This document shows positions 1 to 9,658 of a stretch of 64,000 nucleotides of DNA, one piece after another. Below the pieces are notes generated by a model. It did not search any database, was not told where the DNA came from, and was given only the letters and a program-made list of their open reading frames with translations. Numbering within the stretch: position 1 is the stretch's first letter; each line of letters begins with the position of its first letter. A program made the translations under genes and the position numbers. Origin of the DNA: Sphingobacterium sp. UBA7855 (GTDB lineage: Bacteria > Bacteroidota > Bacteroidia > Sphingobacteriales > Sphingobacteriaceae); assembly GCA_002500745.1 (NCBI GenBank), contig DLST01000020.1, positions 186,001-250,000 of the forward strand, written 5' to 3'.

Positions 1-254
1 TGACCATTACAGGCAACAAAGCCCAGGACATTAAAATCAAAGGTCTAGCAATTGAAGACAATAAGTTATATAAATTGGTAACCTATGATTATCTCGCTAA
101 TGGTGGCGACAACCTGACGCTGTTGACACAATCTGTATCGCGGGCAAATTATCCGCAGCGGATGCGTGAAGGACTGATTGAATACGTGAGTGAATTAACG
201 AAAGAAGGCAAAAAAGTAAATGCAGAATTAGATGGAAGAATTAAAATCAATTAA
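1..254 (+). CDS. 5'-nucleotidase C-terminal domain protein (3' end only)
   Basis: The reading frame is open from base 3 to the stop at 252-254, so only the last 83 or so residues are present. The segment YDYLANGGDNL is the conserved substrate-loop signature of the 5'-nucleotidase C-terminal domain (5_nucleotid_C), which binds the nucleotide base in UshA-like enzymes. The stop lies 23 bases inside the next gene, which encodes the matching metallophosphatase domain with its own Tat signal. The two halves of a classical 5'-nucleotidase are therefore separate, overlapping genes here and are probably translationally coupled. Function as a periplasmic nucleotidase subunit is inferred from family and context. 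Confidence 0.8.
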   Translation, partial: TITGNKAQDIKIKGLAIEDNKLYKLVTYDYLANGGDNLTLLTQSVSRANYPQRMREGLIEYVSELTKEGKKVNAELDGRIKIN

Positions 255-1191
255 CCGAAGATCATTTATCAAGCAAGTTGGTGGATTTTCTGCTGCAGTT
301 GCATTGGGGTCACTTCCTTTTCAAGCTAACGCTAAGAGCAAAAAAGTAAAACTTACAATCTTACATACCAACGATGTGCATAGCCGAATTGAACCTTTTC
401 CTATGGATGGTGGCAAATATCAAGGATTGGGTGGTGTGGCACGCCGGAGCACGCTTATCAATAAAATTCGCAAAGAAGAAGAACACCTCCTATTATTAGA
501 TGCGGGCGATATGTTTCAAGGTACTCCCTATTTTAATCTATTTGGAGGGAAGCTGGAGCTGGATCTCATGACGAAATTGGGGTATGACGCTGGGACATTT
601 GGAAATCACGAATTTGACAATGGACTGGACGGACTTGTGAAATACCTGGACCATGCTAAATTTCCGTTTTTAACGGCCAATTACGACTTTAAAGGAACAG
701 TATTGGAAGGAAAAACCAACGATTACACCTTATTTCATAAGGGTGGTATAAAAATCGGTGTATTCGGGCTCGGTGTAGATATCGAAGGATTGGTAGATCC
801 CAATAACTTTAAGGGAATGAAATATCTGGATCCAATTGAGGTATCCAAAAAGGTGGTAAAGATACTCAAGGAAAAACATAAATGCGATCTCATCATCTGT
901 CTGTCGCATTTAGGTTACCAATATGAAAACGATAAAGTGTCGGATTTGGTGCTTGCCGCCAAAACATCAGATATCGACTTAATTATAGGCGGGCATACGC
1001 ATACATTTTTAAATGAACCCACATTAGTTACCAATTTAAAAGGTACGAAGACCGTTGTGAATCAAGTCGGTTTTGCAGGGATTAATCTGGGGAGGATTGA
1101 TTTCATTATGGAGCCGGGTTCCAAAAAGAAACAAATGGTGGCGAGCACCTATCAAGTCGATCCTACAATTCCAGCGTCCATGTTGGCATAA
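232..1191 (+). CDS. Tat-exported metallophosphatase (5'-nucleotidase N-terminal domain)
   Basis: 319 residues. The N-terminus carries a twin-arginine signal (NRRSFIKQ at about residues 8-15, then a hydrophobic stretch and an ANA cleavage-like site near 34). After it come calcineurin-type metallophosphatase motifs in order: TILHTNDVHSR, LLLDAGDMFQG, GNHEFDNG, SHLG and GGHTHTF, which supply the two-metal site. Length fits the catalytic domain alone; the nucleotide-binding domain is the upstream overlapping gene. Tat export suits a protein folded with metal in the cytoplasm. Likely role is periplasmic hydrolysis of nucleotides or related phosphate esters; the true substrate cannot be read from sequence. 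A strong terminator follows. Confidence 0.88.
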   Translation: MEELKSINRRSFIKQVGGFSAAVALGSLPFQANAKSKKVKLTILHTNDVHSRIEPFPMDGGKYQGLGGVARRSTLINKIRKEEEHLLLLDAGDMFQGTPYFNLFGGKLELDLMTKLGYDAGTFGNHEFDNGLDGLVKYLDHAKFPFLTANYDFKGTVLEGKTNDYTLFHKGGIKIGVFGLGVDIEGLVDPNNFKGMKYLDPIEVSKKVVKILKEKHKCDLIICLSHLGYQYENDKVSDLVLAAKTSDIDLIIGGHTHTFLNEPTLVTNLKGTKTVVNQVGFAGINLGRIDFIMEPGSKKKQMVASTYQVDPTIPASMLA

Positions 1192-1208
1192 TTTGATTCA
1201 CTATTCAT

Positions 1209-1245
1209 AAATGCCAAATTGACTAATCAATTTGGCATTTTTTTT
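1209..1245 (+). terminator. Rho-independent terminator after the nucleotidase genes
   Basis: Perfect 14-bp inverted repeat (1209-1222 with 1227-1240, arm core ATGCCAAATTGA) with a 4-nt loop and a following run of T. It ends the nucleotidase transcript and rules out a longer N-terminus for the downstream MFS gene. Confidence 0.9.
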
Positions 1246-1308
1246 CAAGACAACAAGAAGACTTATAGACTTAAAACACGAGGTTTATATAAGCTGATTT
1301 ACCCTTTA

Positions 1309-2523
1309 ATGAAAAGAATTTTATCAATATACCTAGACTCCTTTAGAGGACTCTCACAAGCTGCATGGCTGCTTGCTATCGTCATGCTGATCAATAGAAT
1401 GGGAAGCATGGTGATTCCATTTCTAGGCCTTTACATGACCAGAGTTTTGCACTTCGATATAAAACAAGTCGGAATTGTTTTGATGTGTTATGGCGTTGGC
1501 TCCGTCTGTGGATCTTATATAGGCGGCTGGCTGACCGATCGGATTGGTAGTTTCAAGGTTCAGTTTGGAAGTCTTGTGTTGGCCGCTCCTTTATTCCTAC
1601 TGATACCATACTTTAAAGAGGTACAGTCGCTATCCATAATGATTTTTACGTTAAGCTTGATTTTTGATGCTTTTAGACCTGCAAACTCCGTATCAGTAGC
1701 AAGTTACGCTAAACCCGAAAATATCACCCGCGCCTTTTCATTGAATCGTTTGGCTATCAATCTGGGCTTCTCGATCGGTCCAGCGGTGGCAGGTTTTCTG
1801 GCATCCATCTCTTTCAATTGGATATTTTATGGAAATTCCCTTGCCGTTCTCTGTGCAGCAATAATTTTCTTTGTCTTTTTTCATAAAAGACAAAAAAGAA
1901 GCGATATCAAATCAAAAAAAGAGACTGCACCTGATAATGAAATGCCTCAACAAGGACGAAATCCTTATACCGATGTGCCATTTATCCTATTCAATATCTT
2001 TTGTTGTATCTTCTCTTTTTGTTTTTTTCAGCTGATCACTACCTTACCGATATTCTATCGAGAAGTTCACCATTTGAATGATCACCAAATTGGATTTCTG
2101 CTTGGATGGAGCGGCTTCGTCATCGTGTTGTTAGAAATGTTTATTGTTCATATGGCCGAGAAGAGATTTTCATTAATTAGCACACTCGTCTTTGGAACAT
2201 TTTTATGTGCCATTTCATATGCCATGCTAAATTTCACTGGTGGACTTGCTTGGTTATATTTCACATTTTTTATTTTTGGATTGGGAGAAATGCTCACATT
2301 GCCTTTTATGGCAACCGTGTCTGTCAATCGGTCTTCCCCGAAAACCCAAGGAGCCTACATGGGCTTCAACTCGCTGGCCTTTTCAGCTGCAAATATTTTT
2401 TCGCCAATCCTGGGCACAAGTATTGTTGATTCCTTTGGTTTCACAACGCTATGGTGGGCAACTGCAACGAGTTTATCTGTTACAGCCATTGGGTTCTATT
2501 TGGTTTTGAAATGGATGAGATAG
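1309..2523 (+). CDS. MFS transporter (multidrug-efflux type)
   Basis: 404 residues with about 12 hydrophobic segments. The loop between helices 2 and 3 has the MFS motif A pattern GGWLTDRIG, and the helix 4/5 region has an RAFSLNRLAINLGFSIGP stretch typical of drug:H+ antiporter-like members. The open frame extends upstream to 1219, but that extension would read through the terminator at 1209-1245, so the ATG at 1309 (MKRILSIYL) is chosen. Substrate unknown; family members export drugs or small metabolites across the inner membrane. It stands alone between two terminators. Confidence 0.85.
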   Translation: MKRILSIYLDSFRGLSQAAWLLAIVMLINRMGSMVIPFLGLYMTRVLHFDIKQVGIVLMCYGVGSVCGSYIGGWLTDRIGSFKVQFGSLVLAAPLFLLIPYFKEVQSLSIMIFTLSLIFDAFRPANSVSVASYAKPENITRAFSLNRLAINLGFSIGPAVAGFLASISFNWIFYGNSLAVLCAAIIFFVFFHKRQKRSDIKSKKETAPDNEMPQQGRNPYTDVPFILFNIFCCIFSFCFFQLITTLPIFYREVHHLNDHQIGFLLGWSGFVIVLLEMFIVHMAEKRFSLISTLVFGTFLCAISYAMLNFTGGLAWLYFTFFIFGLGEMLTLPFMATVSVNRSSPKTQGAYMGFNSLAFSAANIFSPILGTSIVDSFGFTTLWWATATSLSVTAIGFYLVLKWMR

Positions 2524-2541
2524 CTCAAATTGAGTCAATAT

Positions 2542-2577
2542 AAAGGGCATATTTCATTTTGCAATACGCCCTTTTTT
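2542..2577. terminator. Bidirectional terminator between convergent genes
   Basis: AAAGGGC at 2542-2548 pairs with GCCCTTT at 2568-2574, flanked by A and T runs, between the MFS gene (+) and the M13 peptidase gene (-). It can serve both strands. Confidence 0.75.
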
Positions 2578-2596
2578 AATTGATCTCATGAACAAA

Positions 2597-4600
2597 CTAC
2601 CAAATTTTAATCCGCTTATTCACAGGAACAAACATTTTGTCTCCCTCCTTGGTATTCCAAGCTTTGTGAAAAGCGTCCAGGTTAATAATCGGCGCAAAAG
2701 CACGATACTGCGCTGGGGAATGTGGATCGGTCTTCACTTGGTTGACCACAAACTCATCCGTTGTTTTGGTCCTCCAAATAGTTGCCCAAGAAAGGAAGAA
2801 GCGTTGATCTTGTGTAAACCCATCTATCAATCCAGGATTGCCCTTATCTTTCAAATAAAGCTGCAAGGCATCAAAAGCGACAGATGAGCCGCCCAAATCA
2901 CCGATGTTCTCGCCCAATGTGAAACGACCGTTTACAAAAACTCCTGGGACAGGCTCATAAGATTCAAATTGACGGACCAATGCATCTGCAGCGGCTTCAA
3001 ATTTTGCCTTATCACTATCGCTCCACCAGTTGTTCAGATTTCCATTCCCATCATATTTAGCACCCTGATCGTCAAAGCCGTGTGAAAGTTCGTGACCAAT
3101 TACCGCGCCAATACCACCGAAATTAACAGCTGCATCGGCCTTGTAATCATAGAACGGAGGTTGAAGAATAGCCGCTGGAAAGACAATTTCGTTAAACAAT
3201 GGACTATAATAAGCGTTTACAGTTTGCGGGGTCATCCCCCATTCAGACTTGTCCACTGGCTTATCTTGTTTAGCCAAATTTTGATAAAATGCCCATTTGC
3301 TTGATGCCAATACGTTTTCATACAACGACATGCCCACTTCAAGTTTGCTATAATCTTTCCACTTATCCGGGTAACCAATTTTAACTTTAAACTTAGCCAG
3401 TTTTTCCAAAGCCTTTACTTTTGTGTCGTCAGACATCCAGGTCAGGTCCTTGATATGCTGGCCGAATGCTTTAATCAGATAGCTTACAAGCTCCTCAGCC
3501 TCGGCTTTAGCCTTTGGAGGAAAGCTTTCTTTCACATATAATTTACCCAATAGCTCTCCCGCGATGGAGTTAACAAACTCTACGCCGCGCTTGTCTAGCG
3601 CACGTTGTTCTTTTTGTCCTTTTAACTTACGCCCCCAAAAATCAAAAGACAGATCGTTTAATTCTTGCGTAGTGTATGACGCCGCGTTATTTAGCACATG
3701 AAATGTCAATAACTCTTTAATCACCGGTAGATTTTGAAGATTGAAAACTTTGTCAAGATTTTCATAGTATTTTATTTCCGGTATAATAACCGTGTCAGCC
3801 TTAAAACCGACGTCATTTAAGTATTTTGCAATATCGATATTCTTCACGATTTTTTTCAGATCCGCAACAGCGATAGGATTATACCGGCCATTGGCATCCC
3901 TTGATTGCTCAACAGTTTTAAGATTTGAGGCCAACTGCTTTTCAAAGGCAACAATTTTCGGCCCCTTTAGATCCCTTGTAAGTTGACCTGATTTGGCATA
4001 AAGTGAAGAGATATAAGTGGAATAATCATTTAATGTCTCTTCATTCTTCTTGTCATTTACCTGATAATAGGATCTTCCCAACCCGAGACTTCCTCCACCT
4101 AAATATAGCGTATTGACATCTGAATTCTTTAGATGTGCATAAACATAACCACTGAAAAAAGGATTTCCGCCAATAGGCGCCACTTCGACAAGATACTCAT
4201 ACAAGTCGTTGAAATTTTTAATCGCAGCGATTTTATTAAGATATGGTTTAACTGGCTCCAAACCTAGTTTGTTACGCGTATCCATATCAACGAAAGATTT
4301 ATACAAATCTGCGATCTTCTGATTGTCTGTTCCTTTCTGAAATTCGCCTGAAAGTGACTCTTGCAGTACCTTTAACGTAGCAATATCTGTATTTTCACGA
4401 AGCTCATCAAATGATCCCCACCGCGCCTTATCGGAAGGAATCTTGACTGTTTTCATCCATTGTCCATTCACAAAATTGTAAAAGTCATCTTGAGGGCGCA
4501 CGCTTTTATCCATGTAAGTCACATTAATTGCATTGTTTTGCGCGTTGCTTATCAATGAGCCACAGGTTAGCAGGGCTGCTAAGAGTATGTTTTTCTTCAT
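2597..4600 (-). CDS. M13 family zinc metallopeptidase (neprilysin/PepO-like)
   Basis: 667 residues from the ATG at 4600, which begins a classic signal peptide (MKKNILLAALLTCGSLISNAQ). The open frame reaches 4726 but that extension has no signal character. The zinc site is visible: HELSH at residues 503-507 and ENIGD with E564 as third ligand, exactly the HExxH...ExxxD arrangement of gluzincin family M13. An N-terminal M13 domain starts with RPQDDFYNFVNGQW, and the protein ends in a Trp as is common for the family. Likely a periplasmic or surface oligopeptidase degrading short peptides. It lies 91 bases downstream of metA on the same strand and might be cotranscribed. Confidence 0.93.
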   Translation of the reverse strand: MKKNILLAALLTCGSLISNAQNNAINVTYMDKSVRPQDDFYNFVNGQWMKTVKIPSDKARWGSFDELRENTDIATLKVLQESLSGEFQKGTDNQKIADLYKSFVDMDTRNKLGLEPVKPYLNKIAAIKNFNDLYEYLVEVAPIGGNPFFSGYVYAHLKNSDVNTLYLGGGSLGLGRSYYQVNDKKNEETLNDYSTYISSLYAKSGQLTRDLKGPKIVAFEKQLASNLKTVEQSRDANGRYNPIAVADLKKIVKNIDIAKYLNDVGFKADTVIIPEIKYYENLDKVFNLQNLPVIKELLTFHVLNNAASYTTQELNDLSFDFWGRKLKGQKEQRALDKRGVEFVNSIAGELLGKLYVKESFPPKAKAEAEELVSYLIKAFGQHIKDLTWMSDDTKVKALEKLAKFKVKIGYPDKWKDYSKLEVGMSLYENVLASSKWAFYQNLAKQDKPVDKSEWGMTPQTVNAYYSPLFNEIVFPAAILQPPFYDYKADAAVNFGGIGAVIGHELSHGFDDQGAKYDGNGNLNNWWSDSDKAKFEAAADALVRQFESYEPVPGVFVNGRFTLGENIGDLGGSSVAFDALQLYLKDKGNPGLIDGFTQDQRFFLSWATIWRTKTTDEFVVNQVKTDPHSPAQYRAFAPIINLDAFHKAWNTKEGDKMFVPVNKRIKIW

Positions 4601-4691
4601 ATAAAATTGAGTTTGTTTGTCGCTATCTACAAACTTAAGAAAAGTTATGCTATTGTCGATGCAACAAATAAGTTTCAAAAAGCAACTCAGA

Positions 4692-5633
4692 TTATCCCTG
4701 TTTGATTTCCCCCAAATGGATAACATCTTTCAGGTCAAAAGGTGTTTCTTGATAAACGAAGTAATTCAACCAATTATTGAACAACAGATTTGCATGGCTT
4801 GTCCAGCGAACCAAAGGGCGATTTTCAGGATTATCATCGATATAATAATTGACCGGCATTGCAATCTGCTGACCTTTTTCCAAATCTCGTTTATATTCTT
4901 CGTCCAATGTAAAAGGTGCATATTCCGAGTGTCCAGTCAAATAAAACTCTCGCCCCCCACGGGATGAAGCGATCGCAATGCCCGCTTCCGGAGATTCTGA
5001 AAGAATTTCCAAGCCATCTTTCGTTAAAAGATCATCCTTTTCAACAGTCGTATGGCGGCTATGGGGGATATAGAATTCATCATCAAACCCCCGGAACAAA
5101 GGGTGCCTTTTATCTAAAGCGGTATGCTTAAATACACCAAAAAGTTTCTCCCTTAACGGCTTCTTCTCTACCTCATAAAAATGATATAATGCTGCTTGGG
5201 AAGCCCAGCAGATATACAAACTGGAGGTTACATGCGTTCTCGCCCAATCAAAGATCGTCTTGATTTCGTTCCAATAGGTCACCTCCTCAAAAGCAACCAT
5301 TTCAACCGGAGCACCCGTAATGATCATACCATCGTAGAAGTTTTCCTTTACCTCAGTCAGACTCTTATAAAACATTTCCAAGTGCTCTTCTGGTGTGTTC
5401 TTGGAGACATGTGTTTTAAGTCGTAAAAACTCCATTTCCACCTGCAAGGGATTATTGGACAGCAAACGGATAAAATCTGTTTCAGTGGTAATTTTAAGAG
5501 GCATTAAATTAAGTACTAAAACACGTAGTGGTCTAATATCTTGCTCATTTGCTCTTAAATCGCTCATGACAAATATATTTTCTTTTTTCAGCAGCTCAAT
5601 AGCAGGAAGGTTATTAGGAAGTTTGACGGGCAT
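4692..5633 (-). CDS. metA: Homoserine O-acyltransferase, probably acetyl-CoA-specific
   Basis: 313 residues. The start is the ATG at 5633 (MPVKLPNNLPA, the usual MetA N-terminus), preceded by a GGAGAA ribosome site; a longer frame to 5654 is less likely. Catalytic residues fall at the canonical numbers: Cys142 (YICWASQ), His235 and Glu237 (TGHSEY). Residue 111 is Glu (GAPVEM). In the family, Gly111 (E. coli) goes with succinyl-CoA and Glu111 (Bacillus type) with acetyl-CoA, so O-acetylhomoserine is the predicted product for methionine synthesis. Cytoplasmic. No SAM riboswitch was recognised upstream. Confidence 0.93.
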   Translation of the reverse strand: MPVKLPNNLPAIELLKKENIFVMSDLRANEQDIRPLRVLVLNLMPLKITTETDFIRLLSNNPLQVEMEFLRLKTHVSKNTPEEHLEMFYKSLTEVKENFYDGMIITGAPVEMVAFEEVTYWNEIKTIFDWARTHVTSSLYICWASQAALYHFYEVEKKPLREKLFGVFKHTALDKRHPLFRGFDDEFYIPHSRHTTVEKDDLLTKDGLEILSESPEAGIAIASSRGGREFYLTGHSEYAPFTLDEEYKRDLEKGQQIAMPVNYYIDDNPENRPLVRWTSHANLLFNNWLNYFVYQETPFDLKDVIHLGEIKQG

Positions 5634-5880
5634 AGATAATTTCTCCTTATACAATTAGCATGCAATATTAGCAAGAAAATGCCGAAAATACTAAATGAAA
5701 CATAAATTATCTTCCATTACCTTGCTATCTTTACTAATCCTAGCATCTATCCAAAGTCTGATTCTAGCGGTGCCGAAAAAACAATAAACTTTTTACATAA
5801 ACTAGGTAAAGAGATGTGTGTAAAAGATATTACAAACAAATTTGGGCCTATGCGTATTATATACTAATAAAAATACGTAG

Positions 5881-8655
5881 ATGAATATGAGCAAAGAGAA
5901 ATCAATACGCGAAATTGAAATTAACGGAAGATCTTACCATTACAGTTCCATTAAGGACCTTCCGGAAGGTAGCATCAATCGCTTACCTTTTAGCATTCGT
6001 ATATTATTGGAGAATGTTTTGCGTAACCACGATGGATTCAGTATCACGAATGATCATGTTAATACACTGATCAACTGGTCGCCCCAGCCTGTAGATAAAG
6101 ATATTCCCTTCAAACCGGCCCGGATTTTAATGCAAGATTTTACAGGAGTACCTGCAGTGGTCGATATGGCATCCTTGCGTGCAGAATTTATCCGTCATGG
6201 CAAGGATGGACAGAAGATAAATCCCGCCATACCAGTGGATCTCGTGGTTGACCACTCCGTTCAGGTAGATTACTTTGGCACTGAATATTCTTATGATAAA
6301 AATGTCGCGCTGGAATATGAACGTAACCGCGAACGTTATGAACTTCTGAAATGGGCGCAGAAAGGATTAGAAAATTTTACTGTCGTTCCACCCGGTATGG
6401 GTATCTGTCACCAGGTCAATTTGGAATATCTAGCCAAAGGCGTTATAGCACGTGACAATTGGCTTTTTCCAGACACATTAGTAGGGACAGACTCGCACAC
6501 GCCAATGGTCAATGGTATTGGCGTGTTAGGCTGGGGAGTTGGCGGCATAGAAGCTGAAGCAGCCATGCTGGGACAACCCATCTTTTTCACCTGCCCAGAA
6601 GTTATCGGTCTCAAGCTCAGTGGAAAAATACCAGGTATGTGCACCGCCACGGATATGGTGCTTTCCATAACAAAAGTGCTACGCGAAAAAGGCGTTGTCG
6701 GAAAATTTGTTGAAGTATTTGGAGAAGGATTAGACAGCCTATCGGTAACAGATCGTGCAACAATATCAAATATGTCTCCGGAATTTGGCTGTACGGTTAC
6801 GTATTTCCCAATTGATGACCGGACCCTCGAATACATGCATAGTACCAATCGAAGTGCTGAACAAATTAAAATTGTCGAAGATTATTGCAAAGACAACCTA
6901 CTTTGGCGCACGGGTAAGGAGGATATTCAGTATTCGTCGGTGGTAGAGTTCGACTTGTCCAGTCTAGAGCCTACCGTGTCAGGCCCCAAACGGCCTCAAG
7001 ATAAGATTTTGGTAAAAGATTTAAAAGCTACATTTTCAGCACTGTTAGACAGCGAACACCATCGACAATATGTTCCTGTGCTGCAGCGATCTGAATCAGC
7101 ATGGCTCGCCGATGGCGGTTCAGGCACAGAGTTTACCTTTGGAAAAGTACCTGTCGACCATGCTTCGCCACATGAAGTTATTCAGGAGTCTATACATGCG
7201 GTTCGCATAAAACATAATCATAAGGAGTATATTGTTAGTGATGGTAGTATTGCCATTGCAGCCATCACAAGCTGTACCAATACGTCGAATCCTACCGTCA
7301 TGATCGGCGCTGGCTTATTGGCTCGAAACGCGATCGAACGCGGACTTCGCACCAAATCTTGGGTAAAAACTTCCTTAGCACCAGGCTCAAAGGTCGTTAC
7401 GCAATACCTAGAACGATCTGGACTCCAAGCAGACCTTGACGCCTTACGTTTTCACACCGTGGGCTATGGTTGTACCTCCTGTATTGGAAACTCAGGCCCC
7501 CTCCCGCCCCAAATCGCAGAAGCGGTAGAAAAGGGTGAACTGATTGTCGCCTCAGTATTATCTGGAAATCGAAATTTTGAAGCACGCGTACATCCGCAGG
7601 TCAAAATGAATTTTTTGATGTCGCCGATGCTAGTTGTTGCATATGCCCTCGTCGGGAGAGTTGATATCAATCTATTGGAAGAGCCAATTGATTACGACCC
7701 CAACGGTGAGCCTGTATATCTTAAAGATATTTGGCCCACTCGGGAAGATATTATGCAAACCGTCAATGCCTGTGTCAAACAGTCAGACTTTCAAGAAGTT
7801 TATGATGTGATCTTCGACGGGTCAACAGATTGGCAAGAACTTGAAGTAAATCTTGACCAAAATTACCAATGGGACAACACTTCCACTTACATCAAGGAAT
7901 CACCTTTTTTCGAAAATTTACAAGCTGTTCCTAACCCGATACAGGATATTAAAAACGCAAGAGTGCTTCTTTATCTCGGCGATTCGGTAACAACGGATCA
8001 TATCTCTCCTGCCGGCTCATTCAAAGAAGATACGGCAGCTGGACAATACCTTAGATCACATCAGGTAAGTAAAGAAGATTTTAATTCTTATGGATCTAGA
8101 CGTGGGAATCACGAAGTCATGATGCGCGGAACATTTGCCAATGTGCGTATTAAAAACAAAATTACCGATCGTGAAGGTGGATTTAGCCGTTACTTCCCCA
8201 CCAATGAGGTGAAGACGGTGTATGAAACCGCTATGGAATACCGTAAAAACAACACAGCGCTTATCATACTTGCGGGAAAAGAGTATGGTTCGGGTTCCTC
8301 TAGAGATTGGGCAGCAAAGGGAACATTCCTTCTTGGCGTGCGGGCTGTAATTGCTGAAAGCTTCGAGCGTATCCATCGAAGCAATCTGGTCGGTATGGGC
8401 GTAGCACCACTGGTTTTTATCAATGATGAAAATACAGAGAAATTAGGACTAGATGGAACAGAAGTCTATAGCATCACAGGACTTGAGACCGATTTAACAC
8501 CCCATAAACTTCTCTCGGTAAAGGCGGTACATGAAACCGGAAAAGTCACCACATTTCAGGTAAAAGCAAGGCTTGATTCAGCGATCGAAATTGAGTATTT
8601 CAAGAATGACGGGATTCTACAATATGTGCTGCGTCAATATTTAAAGAACAACTAA
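5881..8655 (+). CDS. acnA: Aconitate hydratase A
   Basis: 924 residues, the normal size for AcnA/IRP-type aconitase. Iron-sulfur ligands are seen in SCTNTSNP (one Cys) and GYGCTSCIGNSGP (two Cys). The substrate-site motif DSHTPMVNG is near residue 200, and the C-terminal swivel domain has YGSRRGNHEVMMRGTF and GKEYGSGSSRDWAAKG. It interconverts citrate and isocitrate in the TCA cycle in the cytoplasm. It is divergent from metA across a 247-bp spacer and is followed by a hairpin, so probably a single-gene unit. A second ATG two codons in is an alternative start. Confidence 0.96.
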   Translation: MNMSKEKSIREIEINGRSYHYSSIKDLPEGSINRLPFSIRILLENVLRNHDGFSITNDHVNTLINWSPQPVDKDIPFKPARILMQDFTGVPAVVDMASLRAEFIRHGKDGQKINPAIPVDLVVDHSVQVDYFGTEYSYDKNVALEYERNRERYELLKWAQKGLENFTVVPPGMGICHQVNLEYLAKGVIARDNWLFPDTLVGTDSHTPMVNGIGVLGWGVGGIEAEAAMLGQPIFFTCPEVIGLKLSGKIPGMCTATDMVLSITKVLREKGVVGKFVEVFGEGLDSLSVTDRATISNMSPEFGCTVTYFPIDDRTLEYMHSTNRSAEQIKIVEDYCKDNLLWRTGKEDIQYSSVVEFDLSSLEPTVSGPKRPQDKILVKDLKATFSALLDSEHHRQYVPVLQRSESAWLADGGSGTEFTFGKVPVDHASPHEVIQESIHAVRIKHNHKEYIVSDGSIAIAAITSCTNTSNPTVMIGAGLLARNAIERGLRTKSWVKTSLAPGSKVVTQYLERSGLQADLDALRFHTVGYGCTSCIGNSGPLPPQIAEAVEKGELIVASVLSGNRNFEARVHPQVKMNFLMSPMLVVAYALVGRVDINLLEEPIDYDPNGEPVYLKDIWPTREDIMQTVNACVKQSDFQEVYDVIFDGSTDWQELEVNLDQNYQWDNTSTYIKESPFFENLQAVPNPIQDIKNARVLLYLGDSVTTDHISPAGSFKEDTAAGQYLRSHQVSKEDFNSYGSRRGNHEVMMRGTFANVRIKNKITDREGGFSRYFPTNEVKTVYETAMEYRKNNTALIILAGKEYGSGSSRDWAAKGTFLLGVRAVIAESFERIHRSNLVGMGVAPLVFINDENTEKLGLDGTEVYSITGLETDLTPHKLLSVKAVHETGKVTTFQVKARLDSAIEIEYFKNDGILQYVLRQYLKNN

Positions 8656-8692
8656 CATTGTCCAAATTAGCGCATCAAAATATCTAAAAAAG

Positions 8693-8718
8693 TAAAGGGC
8701 ATTGATCAGTGCCCTTTA
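8693..8718. terminator. Hairpin after acnA
   Basis: TAAAGGGCA at 8693-8701 pairs with TGCCCTTTA at 8710-8718 around an 8-nt loop. There is no long T run, so termination is likely but not certain. The rest of the 280-bp gap to the next gene shows nothing else recognisable. Confidence 0.6.
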
Positions 8719-8935
8719 ACTAACTATATAAAAACCTACCAGAGTTCTACAATACTTCAGTCTTACGCCCCAGCAGCCCAAGAATTATGTTTTAATGGCT
8801 AAATCAAAAATAGCTATAAAAAATCCCCGTTTTTATCCATGAAATCAGGTATTTTGTGCGCAAGCGGAAATAGCGCCTTTGACTTTATTTTAAAGTAAAA
8901 TCATTTGGGAGAATTGCTTATTTTCGCTAAAATCA

Positions 8936-9520
8936 ATGCCAACACGATACAGAATGGAAGAACTTGTCGAACAAACAATCACTAGACAGACATTTACAGC
9001 TGAACTGAAGCAAGTTCAGGAATTCTACAAATGCACCTTTGAGCAATGTGATTTCCAGGACGCAGAACTCGTAGATCTTCTATTCACAAATTGTGACTTT
9101 AAATCATGTAATCTTTCTAATGTAAGTCTAAAGGGCACACAATTAGATCATGTTGTTTTTGATGACTGCAAAATGCTAGGCATACACTTTAATGAATGTA
9201 GTTCATTTTCCTTTCATGCCAATTTCAGCCACTCGGTTCTGGATTACTCCTCTTTTTTTGAAAGAAACCTAAAGAAGTTTCAATTTGAAAACTGCTCTTT
9301 GCAACATGTAGATTTTGAACGGGCCAACCTTCAACAGGTGCTGTTTAAAAAAACGAATTTGCTAAATGCCCGTTTTGTACAATGCAATCTCGAAGGCTGC
9401 GATTTTCGGTCTTCGATCAATATCGAGCTAGATCCAGAGGCCAATCGTATGAAAAAAAGTAAATTTGGCCCGGAGCAACTACCTGGCCTACTACTTAAAT
9501 ATCAGCTGATTATTGATTAA
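8936..9520 (+). CDS. Pentapeptide-repeat protein
   Basis: 194 residues (188 if the ATG at 8954, MEELVEQ, is used). Residues 35-160 are a run of A/C-[DN]-[LF]-x-x repeats such as CDFQDA, CDFKSC, CNLSNV, ANLQQV and CDFRSS, which fold into a right-handed quadrilateral beta-helix. The size and the C-terminal cap (ending LPGLLLKYQLIID) are reminiscent of the Qnr/McbG group, which mimics DNA and shields gyrase, but that function cannot be claimed from repeats alone. No signal peptide, so cytoplasmic. It is alone between spacers of about 280 and 140 bp. Confidence 0.8.
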   Translation: MPTRYRMEELVEQTITRQTFTAELKQVQEFYKCTFEQCDFQDAELVDLLFTNCDFKSCNLSNVSLKGTQLDHVVFDDCKMLGIHFNECSSFSFHANFSHSVLDYSSFFERNLKKFQFENCSLQHVDFERANLQQVLFKKTNLLNARFVQCNLEGCDFRSSINIELDPEANRMKKSKFGPEQLPGLLLKYQLIID

Positions 9521-9658
9521 ATATGGAAAAGGTCGTTCAGCTTACTCCCAAAATCAATGTATTCAGTTAAAACATGTTGATTTATCGTTAAATAACGGAT
9601 TTCAGGGATAAAACTCCCCACTTTGGATCAGGATATTTGTCATTCAAAGTTTAATAAG

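Noticed and set aside
1219..1308. Longer N-terminus for the MFS transporter
   Set aside because: Would be encoded by the terminator of the previous gene.
5634..5880. SAM riboswitch upstream of metA
   Set aside because: No SAM-I or SAM-II consensus helices could be recognised on the minus strand.
6408..6848. 146-codon antisense frame in acnA
   Set aside because: Shadow of the acnA coding sequence without start signals or family features.
8936..9520. Naming the pentapeptide protein a Qnr quinolone-resistance determinant
   Set aside because: Only the repeat fold and size agree; loops known to matter in Qnr proteins cannot be confirmed by eye.
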